Below are positions 28,179 to 37,593 of a stretch of 44,966 nt of DNA, in pieces. The position numbers and the translations under genes were made by a program. This stretch comes from Burkholderiales bacterium (GTDB lineage Bacteria; Pseudomonadota; Gammaproteobacteria; Burkholderiales; Burkholderiaceae_C). Numbering within the stretch: the first letter of the stretch is position 1; every line of letters starts with the position of its first letter. Under the pieces are notes generated by a model that did not search any database, was not told where the DNA came from, and saw nothing but the letters and a program-made list of their open reading frames with translations. Where the stretch lies: positions 1 through 44,966 of the forward strand of contig CANCFV010000019.1 of NCBI GenBank assembly GCA_947377275.1, given 5' to 3'.

Positions 28179-29081
28179 ATGATTGACATCAACACCTTGC
28201 TGCTGCAAGGCCAGGGTAACGCTTGGCTGTTCATCCCCAGTGCCATTGCGCTGGGCGCATTGCATGGTCTGGAGCCCGGTCATTCCAAGACCATGATGGC
28301 GGCCTTCATCGTGGCCGTGCGTGGCACGTGGCAGCAGGCCATGTTGCTGGGCGTGTCGGCCACGCTGTCGCACACGGCGGTGGTGTGGGCGGTGGCCTTG
28401 GCGGGTTTGTACTTCGGACAATCGTGGGGCGGGCACGCCACTGAGCCTTACTTCCAGATGGCATCGGGCGCGATGATCGCCTTGGTGGCGGTGTGGATGA
28501 TCTGGCGCACCTGGCGCAACCAGCATGCGTGCTTCCATGACCATGGCAGCCACGACCACGACCACGACCACGACCATGGCCATGGCCACGCGCACGGCGA
28601 TCACGGTCATGCCCATGCACCTTCGCACGCCCATCCACACGAAGGCGACCATGCCCACCGGCAGCCAGGTCATGAACCACAAGACGCCCACGCTGCGGCC
28701 CATGCACGCGACATCCAAACGCGCTTTGCCAACCGCGATGTCACCACCGGCCAAATCATCGCCTTTGGCTTGACGGGTGGCTTGATCCCGTGCCCGGCGT
28801 CTATCACCGTGCTGCTCTTGTGCCTGCAACTCAAGAAAGTGGCTTTGGGTGCCACCTTGGTGCTGGGCTTCAGCGTGGGCTTGGCGCTGACGCTGGTGAT
28901 GTCGGGCGTGTTGGCCGCCTTGAGCATCAAGCACGCCGCCAAGCGCTGGTCGGGGTTTGGCGAGCTGGCCGCCAAGGCACCCTACGTGTCAGGCGCTTTG
29001 ATCTTGCTGGTGGCGGCTTACGTCACTTGGCAGGGCTGGGTGTCGCTGGGCGCTGTGGCCCACGGCGCCGCGCCGCTCTGA
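28179..29081 (+). CDS. rcnA: RcnA-type nickel/cobalt efflux protein
   Basis: An inner-membrane exporter of the NicO/RcnA family that lowers cytoplasmic nickel and cobalt. The 300-residue protein aligns with E. coli RcnA along its length: GNAWLFIPSAIALGALHGLEPGHSKTMMAAF at the start (metal-binding HxxxxxH region), a cytoplasmic His/Asp-rich loop (about residues 115-165), then DIQTRFANRDVTTGQII and LTGGLIPCPASITVLLLC, and RWSGFGELAAKAPY near the end. Six or so membrane helices are evident. The start at 28179 matches RcnA N-termini. The usual regulator gene rcnR is not visible nearby, and the G-rich RcnR operator was not seen in the 54-base upstream gap. Confidence 0.93.
   Translation: MIDINTLLLQGQGNAWLFIPSAIALGALHGLEPGHSKTMMAAFIVAVRGTWQQAMLLGVSATLSHTAVVWAVALAGLYFGQSWGGHATEPYFQMASGAMIALVAVWMIWRTWRNQHACFHDHGSHDHDHDHDHGHGHAHGDHGHAHAPSHAHPHEGDHAHRQPGHEPQDAHAAAHARDIQTRFANRDVTTGQIIAFGLTGGLIPCPASITVLLLCLQLKKVALGATLVLGFSVGLALTLVMSGVLAALSIKHAAKRWSGFGELAAKAPYVSGALILLVAAYVTWQGWVSLGAVAHGAAPL
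28551..28586 (+). repeat. Hexanucleotide repeat in the rcnA His-rich loop
   Basis: Four CACGAC units (28551-28574) are followed by two CATGGC units, encoding alternating His-Asp and then His-Gly. Slippage by whole hexamers would change loop length without shifting the frame. Confidence 0.8.
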
Positions 29082-29089
29082 TCCAACGG

Positions 29090-29899
29090 TCACTTGCCGC
29101 CGGGCCACTTGGCCTCGGCTGGCGGGTTGCCGCCGTAGGTGATCTGGATCAGCTTGTAGACCTTGCCCGTGTCCGGGTCGAGGATGTTGGACACCCCCTT
29201 GTAGGCCAGCAATGTGCTGCCCTTGCCGTCGTAGGTCAGCTCGATGGGTGACACCACAAAGCGCAGCATCGAATCGGGCTCGACCAGCACCTTCGTCGCT
29301 GCCACCCCGTTGAGCGTGAGTTCGTCGAGCTTGCGCGCTCGGAAGCTGAAGCTGCCCGTGCGGCCTGCGGCGATCAGGTTGAACTTCAGGGCATCGCCCC
29401 GCTTGATGGTGCCCCAGTTGTCAATCAGCAGCTGGTTGAACCCGGCATCGGCCGCGGTAAGGCCATCGTTCAAAGGCAGGCTCTTGCGCTCTTCTTTGCC
29501 CTGGTCCACCTTGAAGGCCAGGGCGTTGGCGGTGTTGCCGCTGATGCCTTCGCTGTATTGCAGGGCCGGCACGTCCAGGCGGTAGACGGGCACCGTGCGG
29601 TTGGCGCGGTAGTCCAGCGTTTTGCGGGCCATTTCTTTGCCCTGGGCATCGAAGTAGGCCGTCACGCCCGTTTGCACCGAGCCGTCGGCTGCTCGCACCA
29701 AATCGTGCACCTCGGTGTAGAGGTAGCGCTTGCTTTGGGCGTCACGCACAAAGCCCAGCAGGCGCTCGGCCTCGGCGCTCAAGGGCAAGGCCACGGCGCA
29801 CACCAGCAGCGCGCCACGCCACACGCGTCTGACCGGTACCGCAGGGGCTGTGTCAGGGTGTCGGGCGCCGGGGCGGCTGTGGCGGTGAGGTGTGCTCAT
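29090..29899 (-). CDS. Exported protein of unknown function
   Basis: I do not recognise the family with certainty. The 269-residue product has a long basic N-terminus and a hydrophobic stretch (RGALLVCAVALPLSAEA, about residues 30-46) that fits a signal peptide or anchor. The mature part seems rich in beta structure, with RKTLDYRANRTVPVYRLDVP, GRTGSFSFRARKLDEL, MLRFVVSPIELTYDGKGSTL and YKLIQITYGG. The last segments resemble periplasmic proteins that bind or sense lipids, but this is only an impression. It converges with rcnA (8 bases between stops) and follows the DUF1295 gene by 92 bases on the same strand. The start at 29899 is tentative; an in-frame start 32 codons earlier overlaps the upstream gene. 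Confidence 0.7.
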   Translation of the reverse strand: MSTPHRHSRPGARHPDTAPAVPVRRVWRGALLVCAVALPLSAEAERLLGFVRDAQSKRYLYTEVHDLVRAADGSVQTGVTAYFDAQGKEMARKTLDYRANRTVPVYRLDVPALQYSEGISGNTANALAFKVDQGKEERKSLPLNDGLTAADAGFNQLLIDNWGTIKRGDALKFNLIAAGRTGSFSFRARKLDELTLNGVAATKVLVEPDSMLRFVVSPIELTYDGKGSTLLAYKGVSNILDPDTGKVYKLIQITYGGNPPAEAKWPGGK

Positions 29900-29991
29900 G
29901 CGATGTGCGCTTTCGGGTGTGAGGTGGCTCTGCGGGCTTCGAACAGGGGGTGGCCAACACCCCATTCTGTGCCATGCGCGCAGCCAAAAAA

Positions 29992-30771
29992 TCAACCACG
30001 GCGTCGCAGGGGCACCAGCATGCTGGTGCGCTTCATGTAGGCCGCGTAGCCGGGCTTGCGCTGGGCCATTTCACGCTCTAACAAAGGCACGCCCGAAATT
30101 TTCACAATCAGCAGCACCATCACAGCGGGCGCGGCCAGTGTCCAGGGCAGCAGGTCGCTGCCCCAGGCCAGCGGCAGGTAGGCCAGCCAGTGCACGCATT
30201 CGAAAAAGTAGTTGGGGTGCCGGCTGTAAGCCCACAGGCCTTTTTCGCAGACTTGGCCTCGGTTGGCCGGTTCTGCCTTGAAGGCCCGCAGTTGGGCATC
30301 GGCCAAGCCTTCGCCCACGACCGAGGTCAACAAGATCAACACGGCCAGGCCCAGCGCCAGGGCGCCCGGTTCGCCTTCGCGGTAAGCCGCCGGCATGAAG
30401 GCGCTGCAGGCCAAGGCCAGGGTGAACAGGTTCTGGAACTGGAAGAACCAGAACATCTTGCTTTGCGCCTTGTTGCCCCATTCGGCGCGGAACTTCGCGT
30501 AACGCCAGTCTTCGGCACTGCGCCAGTTGCGCTGCCACAGGTAGGTGCCCAGGCGCAGTCCCCACAAGCCCCCCATCAGGCCCAAGGTGATGCGGACCGG
30601 CGTGGGCGCGGTGCCCACCGCCGCAAACCAAACGGCCAAGCCACCCAGGGCCCAGGCCCACAGGGCGTCAACGATACCGCCATTGCCTTGGCTGCGCTGG
30701 ATCAGCCAAGCCACGGTCTTGGCCGCGAACAGGAAGGCGGCGGCACACAAGACGGCATGCAGGGGTGTCAT
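29992..30771 (-). CDS. DUF1295 / steroid-5-alpha-reductase-like membrane protein
   Basis: A 259-residue inner-membrane protein of the DUF1295 family, related to the C-terminal domain of 3-oxo-5-alpha-steroid 4-dehydrogenases and isoprenylcysteine methyltransferases. Several membrane helices are present. The family core is visible as NFFxxxxHWLAY within YSRHPNYFFECVHWLAYL, preceded by CEKGLWAYSRHPNYF, a segment that binds the cofactor in relatives. The C-terminal REMAQRKPGYAAYMKRTSMLVP is also typical. The substrate is not known. The start at 30771 (MTPLHAVL) puts the first helix at the N-terminus; a longer form begins 25 codons upstream. Confidence 0.85.
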   Translation of the reverse strand: MTPLHAVLCAAAFLFAAKTVAWLIQRSQGNGGIVDALWAWALGGLAVWFAAVGTAPTPVRITLGLMGGLWGLRLGTYLWQRNWRSAEDWRYAKFRAEWGNKAQSKMFWFFQFQNLFTLALACSAFMPAAYREGEPGALALGLAVLILLTSVVGEGLADAQLRAFKAEPANRGQVCEKGLWAYSRHPNYFFECVHWLAYLPLAWGSDLLPWTLAAPAVMVLLIVKISGVPLLEREMAQRKPGYAAYMKRTSMLVPLRRRG

Positions 30772-30883
30772 GGTGGCTTCAACGCGGCAGTGGGGATGCT
30801 CGCATTCTAGGAAGACCTGGCCGGCGCACGTGCCACCATGGGTCAATGAGCCTGGTCTGACAGGGCTTTGTTGCCCGCGCGTG

Positions 30884-31771
30884 TCACAGGTCTTGCAAAA
30901 CCTTGGGCACGCTGGCGCGGTGGAAGCCGTCGTAAGTGGGGGCGGGGGCGTGGGGCACAGATGGCATCACCGGGCTGTTCAGGGGCGCACCGCCGTCGAT
31001 GGCGACGGTGATGCCGGTCACGAACGCGGCGCCTGGGCTGAGCAAGAAGGCGATCACCGAGCTGACTTCCGACTCCAGGCCCATGCGCTTCATGGGCAGG
31101 TTGTCTTTGAGGCTGCGGATCATGGGGGCCATGCCGGGGCCGTAGGCGTCCATGCCGCTGGACGCGATCCAGCCGGGGGCCACGGCGTTCACGCGCACCT
31201 GGGCGTAGGCCCATTCAAACGCGGCTGTTTTGGTCAGGTTGACCATGCCGGCGCGGGCGGCACCCGAGTGCGCCATGCCGGGCATGCCGTTCCACATGTC
31301 GGCGGCCATGTTCACGATGGCGCCGCCACCGTGCTTGGCCATCGACTGGTTGAAGACCTCGCGCGCCATCAAGAAGCCGCCGGTCAGGTTGTTGGTCACC
31401 ACGGCCTCAAAGCCCCGCTTGGAGATCGCAGCCATGGGGGCAGGGAACTGCCCGCCCGCGTTGTTGACCAGGCCATGGATACGGCCGTGCTTGGCCACGA
31501 TGCTGGCGATGGCGGCCTTGACCTGGTCTTCATCACGGATGTCAAAGGCAATGCTGTCGACCTTGCCACCGTCTTCGGTGATCTCGGCGCTCACCTTGGC
31601 CAGCTTTTCTTCGCTGCGGCCGGTGATCACGACCGTGGCGCCCAAAGCGGCCAGCTCATGGGCCACGCAGCGCCCGATCCCACTGCCGCCGCCCGTCACC
31701 ACGTGGACTTGGCCCCTGAACAGGCCGGGACGGAAGATGCTGTCGTAACGGTTGGCGGTGGGAGAGGTCAT
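30884..31771 (-). CDS. SDR oxidoreductase, PECR/DECR-like (enoyl-CoA reductase type)
   Basis: A short-chain dehydrogenase of 295 residues with an NAD(P)-binding TGGGSGIGR near residue 27 and NNAGG near residue 105. The segment HSGAARAGMVNLTKTAAFEW and the downstream RVNAVAPGWI and FLLSPGAAFVTG match peroxisomal trans-2-enoyl-CoA reductase (PECR) and bacterial 2,4-dienoyl-CoA reductase-like enzymes. The classical YxxxK catalytic pair is not in its usual form, as in several members of this branch. A fatty acid or acyl-CoA role is likely but the substrate is unknown. An acyl-CoA dehydrogenase relic lies just upstream. A good promoter (TTGACC, 17 bases, TAGAGT) sits about 100 bases before the start. 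Confidence 0.85.
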   Translation of the reverse strand: MTSPTANRYDSIFRPGLFRGQVHVVTGGGSGIGRCVAHELAALGATVVITGRSEEKLAKVSAEITEDGGKVDSIAFDIRDEDQVKAAIASIVAKHGRIHGLVNNAGGQFPAPMAAISKRGFEAVVTNNLTGGFLMAREVFNQSMAKHGGGAIVNMAADMWNGMPGMAHSGAARAGMVNLTKTAAFEWAYAQVRVNAVAPGWIASSGMDAYGPGMAPMIRSLKDNLPMKRMGLESEVSSVIAFLLSPGAAFVTGITVAIDGGAPLNSPVMPSVPHAPAPTYDGFHRASVPKVLQDL

Positions 31772-31873
31772 GGTGTTGCTCGGTGGGGCTCTGGGTGGCG
31801 AGGGCAGGGCAATGGGGACATGCATGGACAAGGGCGGCCGTCAGGCCACGTCGCGCACCTGTTGGCAACGTTG

Positions 31874-31902
31874 ACTCTATTGGTGTGTGACGTTTGGGTC
31901 AA
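31874..31902 (-). promoter_or_regulatory. Probable sigma-70 promoter of the SDR gene
   Basis: On the minus strand TTGACC (complement of 31897-31902) and TAGAGT (complement of 31874-31879) are 17 bases apart, giving matches of 5/6 and 4/6 to the consensus. The transcript would have a leader of roughly 95 bases. Confidence 0.5.
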
Positions 31903-31933
31903 TCGGTGATCATATTGGTTAACTGAGGGTGGT

Positions 31934-32163
31934 TCGTGGCGTCCGCCTGACACGGCCGAGCTGTTTTGCGAGAACTGCAGCGTGCCCGTGGGCAACCTGG
32001 TCGGCACTGAAAACGTCGGCTTCATGCTGATCACGATGAATTTCCAGGCCGAGCGTCTGGCCCTGGCCGTGATGGCCTGCATGACCCCGGGCAGCACATC
32101 GTCAAAGAGGTGTCGATGGCCAAGAACTTCGCCATCGACGAGGCTGTGCTTGTGCGGCATTGA
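31934..32163 (+). pseudogene. Acyl-CoA dehydrogenase relic with an internal deletion
   Basis: Two pieces of an acyl-CoA dehydrogenase can be read. From 31934 the frame gives SWRPPDTAELFCENCSVPVG, continuing with NLVGTENVGFMLITMNFQ and AERLALAVMAC. This is the middle-domain to helix junction of the family. At about 32085-32092 the frame changes and QHIVKEVSMAKNFAIDEAVL continues to a stop at 32161-32163. In intact enzymes these segments are separated by roughly 50-60 residues, and the rest of the C-terminal domain is absent. The N-terminal domain is also gone. It is thus a decayed remnant between the SDR and DMT genes; no ribosome binding site or start fits a functional product. The rest of the 405-base gap (31772-32176) holds the SDR promoter. 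Confidence 0.85.
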
Positions 32164-32176
32164 CCAGGGCCAGATG

Positions 32177-33064
32177 TCACTTGAGTCTGGCTGACACGAA
32201 AGCACCACCCGAGACCAGCACCAAGCCCGCCACCAGCCAGGGCGTGAGAGGTTCGTTGAGCAGGGGCACCGCGCCTAGGCCGGCCATCACTGGCACCAGT
32301 GCCACCAAGGCACCCGTGCGCTCTGCACCCAAGATGGCCACTGCCCGCAAGAACAGCAGCATGGCAATGATCGTGGGCCCCAGCCCTTGGTAAAGGCCTT
32401 GCAACACCAGCATCGACATGGGCACCTGATCGAGCCCCTTGGGCAGCAGCAGCACGTAGACCGGCAGGTAGACCAGGGCCGAGGCCAGCGCCACAAAGCG
32501 CGTGAGCAACCAGGGGTCAACAGCCCATTTCTTGACCAGCACGCTGTACGCCGCCCAGGCCATGGACGCGCCCAGCAGCAAGGCGTCTCCAGCCCACGTG
32601 CTCGGACCTTCATGCGCACCCAGCAACTGCGGCATGGCCACACAGACCACACCTGCGGCAATCGGGATCAGGCCCAGCAGGCGGGCACGCGATGGCTTCG
32701 AGCCCATCAGCACCCACGCCAGCGCCGTGACCAAGAAGGGCTGCATGCCGGGCAGCAAAATGCCCCCGTGTGCGGCCGGTGCCCGCTTGAAACCCGAATA
32801 CACCAGCACCAGAAACAGCAGGCCCCCCAGCAGCGCCATGGTCCACAGCGTGGGGTTGCGCCAACTGCCCGCTGGCAATTTGAGCGAAAAGGGCAGCAAA
32901 AACACGGCCGCCGTACCCAGCCGCAAGGCCACGATGTCCCACCCGGTCAAGCCAGTTTTGCCGCCCAGCCGTGAGATCAGGATGAAGCCGGCCCAAATCA
33001 CCACGGTGGACAAGGCGGCGAAATAGCCGTACGTGACTGAGTTGCGCGGGACAGGGCTGTTCAT
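32177..33064 (-). CDS. EamA/DMT-family transporter
   Basis: An inner-membrane protein of 295 residues with ten predicted helices arranged as two EamA repeats (about residues 8-140 and 155-293), typical of drug/metabolite transporters that export amino acids, purines or drugs. Family-like segments are STVVIWAGFILISRLGG at the start of the first repeat and GDALLLGASMAWAAYSVLVKKW at the start of the second, plus LGAERTGALVALVPVMAGLGA and LLNEPLTPWLVAGLVLVSGG near the end. The substrate cannot be predicted. It is divergent from the EAL-CBS-GGDDF gene across 127 bases. The acyl-CoA dehydrogenase relic ends 13 bases from its stop. Confidence 0.92.
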   Translation of the reverse strand: MNSPVPRNSVTYGYFAALSTVVIWAGFILISRLGGKTGLTGWDIVALRLGTAAVFLLPFSLKLPAGSWRNPTLWTMALLGGLLFLVLVYSGFKRAPAAHGGILLPGMQPFLVTALAWVLMGSKPSRARLLGLIPIAAGVVCVAMPQLLGAHEGPSTWAGDALLLGASMAWAAYSVLVKKWAVDPWLLTRFVALASALVYLPVYVLLLPKGLDQVPMSMLVLQGLYQGLGPTIIAMLLFLRAVAILGAERTGALVALVPVMAGLGAVPLLNEPLTPWLVAGLVLVSGGAFVSARLK

Positions 33065-33148
33065 CCAGCTCAGTCTAGCTGGGCTTGTGGTGGCAACAGG
33101 GAATGGTCTGAAAGGCTCCTGGTAGTCACAAAAATGTCATTCAAGTCG

Positions 33149-33183
33149 CGAAGTGATGCCTCCGATAAGGCCGCATCACTTCG
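33149..33183. promoter_or_regulatory. Perfect 11-base inverted repeat in the leader of the EAL-CBS-GGDDF gene
   Basis: CGAAGTGATGC (33149-33159) and GCATCACTTCG (33173-33183) are exact reverse complements around a 13-base loop. The last base of the right arm is the first base of the GGAG ribosome binding site (33183-33186). It could act as an operator in DNA or as an RNA hairpin that limits ribosome access. Confidence 0.6.
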
Positions 33184-33191
33184 GAGAAAAC

Positions 33192-35030
33192 ATGATGGTT
33201 TCGGTGCCTGCAAACGCAGAAGGGTGTTTGACTGAGCGGTGCGCTGAGCCACAGTTGATGACGGTGTCGGAAATCATGGCCAGCGGCCTGCTGACCATGC
33301 ATTTTCAGCCGCTGGGCCAACTGCGCGATGGAGAAGTCTTCGGACACGAGGCCCTGGTGCGTGGCCCCAAAGGGCATGCGCTGGGCACGCCGGATGCCCT
33401 GTTTGCTGCAGCGCATGCGCAAGGCGTCAACTTCGACCTCGAGGTCTGTTGCGTCAAGATGGCCCTGCGGGCGTGGGCGCAACAGGGCATGCGCGGCAGG
33501 TTGCTGGTCAACCTCAGCGCAAGTTCGCTGGCCGCACTGATGGCACACCCAGTGGCACATGGCATTCTTGGCCTGGTCAAGGAGCTGGCCTTGGTGACGA
33601 GCCGGCTGGTTGTGGAGTTGACCGAGCACGAGCGCGTCGATGACCTGCCGCAGCTTCAGCGAGCCATTGCCGCCATCAGAGCGCATGGTGTTGAACTGGC
33701 GCTGGATGACTTTGGGGATGGTCGATCCAGTTTGCGCCTGTGGGCCGAACTCAAGCCTGACTACGTGAAGATCGACAAGTACTTTTCGAAGGACATTGCC
33801 ACACATCCGGAGAAGGTGCAGACCATCACCGCGCTCAAGCGCATTGCCGACACCTTTGGCACCCTGATGGTGGCGGAGGGGATCGAGACACCTCAGGAGC
33901 TGCGTGTCCTGCGTGACCTGGGCATTGAACTGGGGCAGGGCTATCTCTTGGGGCGCCCGCAGGCCGAGCTGTCCGATGCCTTGCTGCCAGAAGCCATGGA
34001 GGTCGTCGGTAGCCGAGAGATATCGGTCTTGCCCAGCAAGACGCGCAGTGGGCGTTGCGATTTCACGGTGGGCGAGATCACGCAGCGCGTGCATCCTTTG
34101 TCAGCCGAGGCCACGCACCAGGACGTCGCCAGACGCTTTCAAGACGATGAGACGCTCAAGGCCATGGCCGTGGTCAAAAGCGATGGAACACCCATTGGTT
34201 TGATCAACCGGCAGAGCTTCTACAACCAGTACTCCAAGCCCTATTTCAAGGAGCTCTATGGCAATCGATCGTGCCTCTTGTTTGCCAACCCACAGCCCAT
34301 GCTGCTGGAGTCGCACATCGGGCTGGAAGAGCTCACTGACGTCTTGACTTCAGAAGATCAACGCTATCTGAGCGAAGGCTTCGTCATCACCAAGGACGGT
34401 GCTTATTTGGGCATGGGCACGGGAGAGCGGCTGGTGCGCGCGGTCACTGAGCTGCGGATCGAGGCCGCACGCCACGCCAACCCGCTGACTTTCCTGCCGG
34501 GCAACATCCCCTTGACCCTGCACATTTCGAGGCTGCTGAACAGCGGCTCGGAGTTCGTGGCCTGCTATGCCGACCTCAATCACTTCAAGCCGTTCAATGA
34601 CCACTACGGGTATTGGCGTGGCGATGAAATGATCCGGCTGTTGTCCAGCACGCTCCAGGCGCACTGCGATGTGCGTCGTGACTTCATCGGGCACGTGGGC
34701 GGTGATGACTTTGTCATTCTGTTTCAAAGCGAGGACTGGCATGAGCGCATCCAGAACGCAGTGAACGTTTTCAATGACAAGGCCACGTACCTCCATGATG
34801 AGGAGGCTCGCCTGAATGGCGGCATCGAGGCCGAAGACCGCGACGGCGTGATGCGCTTCTTCCCCATGACGACCTTGTCAGCGGGGGTGATGCAGGTGCC
34901 GCCGGGCACCTTTACGCGCGCTGAGATGGTTGCGTCTGCGGCTGCTGCGGCAAAGCACAAGGCCAAGCAGCTGAAGTCCGGGGTTTATGTGGACCAGTGC
35001 GTGAGCGCAGCATCAACTCCAGCACTTTGA
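33192..35030 (+). CDS. Cyclic-di-GMP protein, EAL-CBS-GGDEF-like architecture
   Basis: A soluble 612-residue signalling protein. An N-terminal EAL phosphodiesterase domain (about 25-265) has all the main catalytic residues: Glu53 in GHEALVRG, Asn107, Glu142, Asp172-Asp173 in LDDFGDG, Lys193, Glu229 and Gln249. A CBS pair (about 285-420) probably binds a nucleotide. The C-terminal GGDEF-like domain (about 430-605) has GGDDF at 503-507 in place of GGDEF, so cyclase activity is doubtful. Hydrolysis of cyclic-di-GMP is the likely activity. The start at 33192 was chosen for GGAGA five bases upstream; the frame opens 13 codons earlier but would run through the inverted repeat. It converges with maeB. 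Confidence 0.92.
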   Translation: MMVSVPANAEGCLTERCAEPQLMTVSEIMASGLLTMHFQPLGQLRDGEVFGHEALVRGPKGHALGTPDALFAAAHAQGVNFDLEVCCVKMALRAWAQQGMRGRLLVNLSASSLAALMAHPVAHGILGLVKELALVTSRLVVELTEHERVDDLPQLQRAIAAIRAHGVELALDDFGDGRSSLRLWAELKPDYVKIDKYFSKDIATHPEKVQTITALKRIADTFGTLMVAEGIETPQELRVLRDLGIELGQGYLLGRPQAELSDALLPEAMEVVGSREISVLPSKTRSGRCDFTVGEITQRVHPLSAEATHQDVARRFQDDETLKAMAVVKSDGTPIGLINRQSFYNQYSKPYFKELYGNRSCLLFANPQPMLLESHIGLEELTDVLTSEDQRYLSEGFVITKDGAYLGMGTGERLVRAVTELRIEAARHANPLTFLPGNIPLTLHISRLLNSGSEFVACYADLNHFKPFNDHYGYWRGDEMIRLLSSTLQAHCDVRRDFIGHVGGDDFVILFQSEDWHERIQNAVNVFNDKATYLHDEEARLNGGIEAEDRDGVMRFFPMTTLSAGVMQVPPGTFTRAEMVASAAAAAKHKAKQLKSGVYVDQCVSAASTPAL

Positions 35031-35095
35031 CAAGTGTGGTGTGCCGCTGCCCAGACGGCACCGTGGTTGGCATGAACAACCCGGTGCCAGCCTGA

Positions 35096-37414
<2,319 letters not shown>

Positions 37415-37593
37415 GATGGGGGCTTTGCACTCCGTGGGGCTGCGATGGTAAGGCAAATGCAGGCCCACAATGTGGCAACGCCGGTGTCAAGATTCGTCGC
37501 AAAGCCCCGTCAGGGGGCCATCGCTGACACGGGTGGGCTTCAAGTTCGGGTTTGTGTGGTCGATGTAATGCTACTGAGCTGAATTGATTTGAC

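Noticed and set aside
31768-32208. 146-codon minus-strand frame upstream of the SDR gene
   Set aside because: It runs through the SDR promoter and opposite the acyl-CoA dehydrogenase relic; its translation has no recognisable features.
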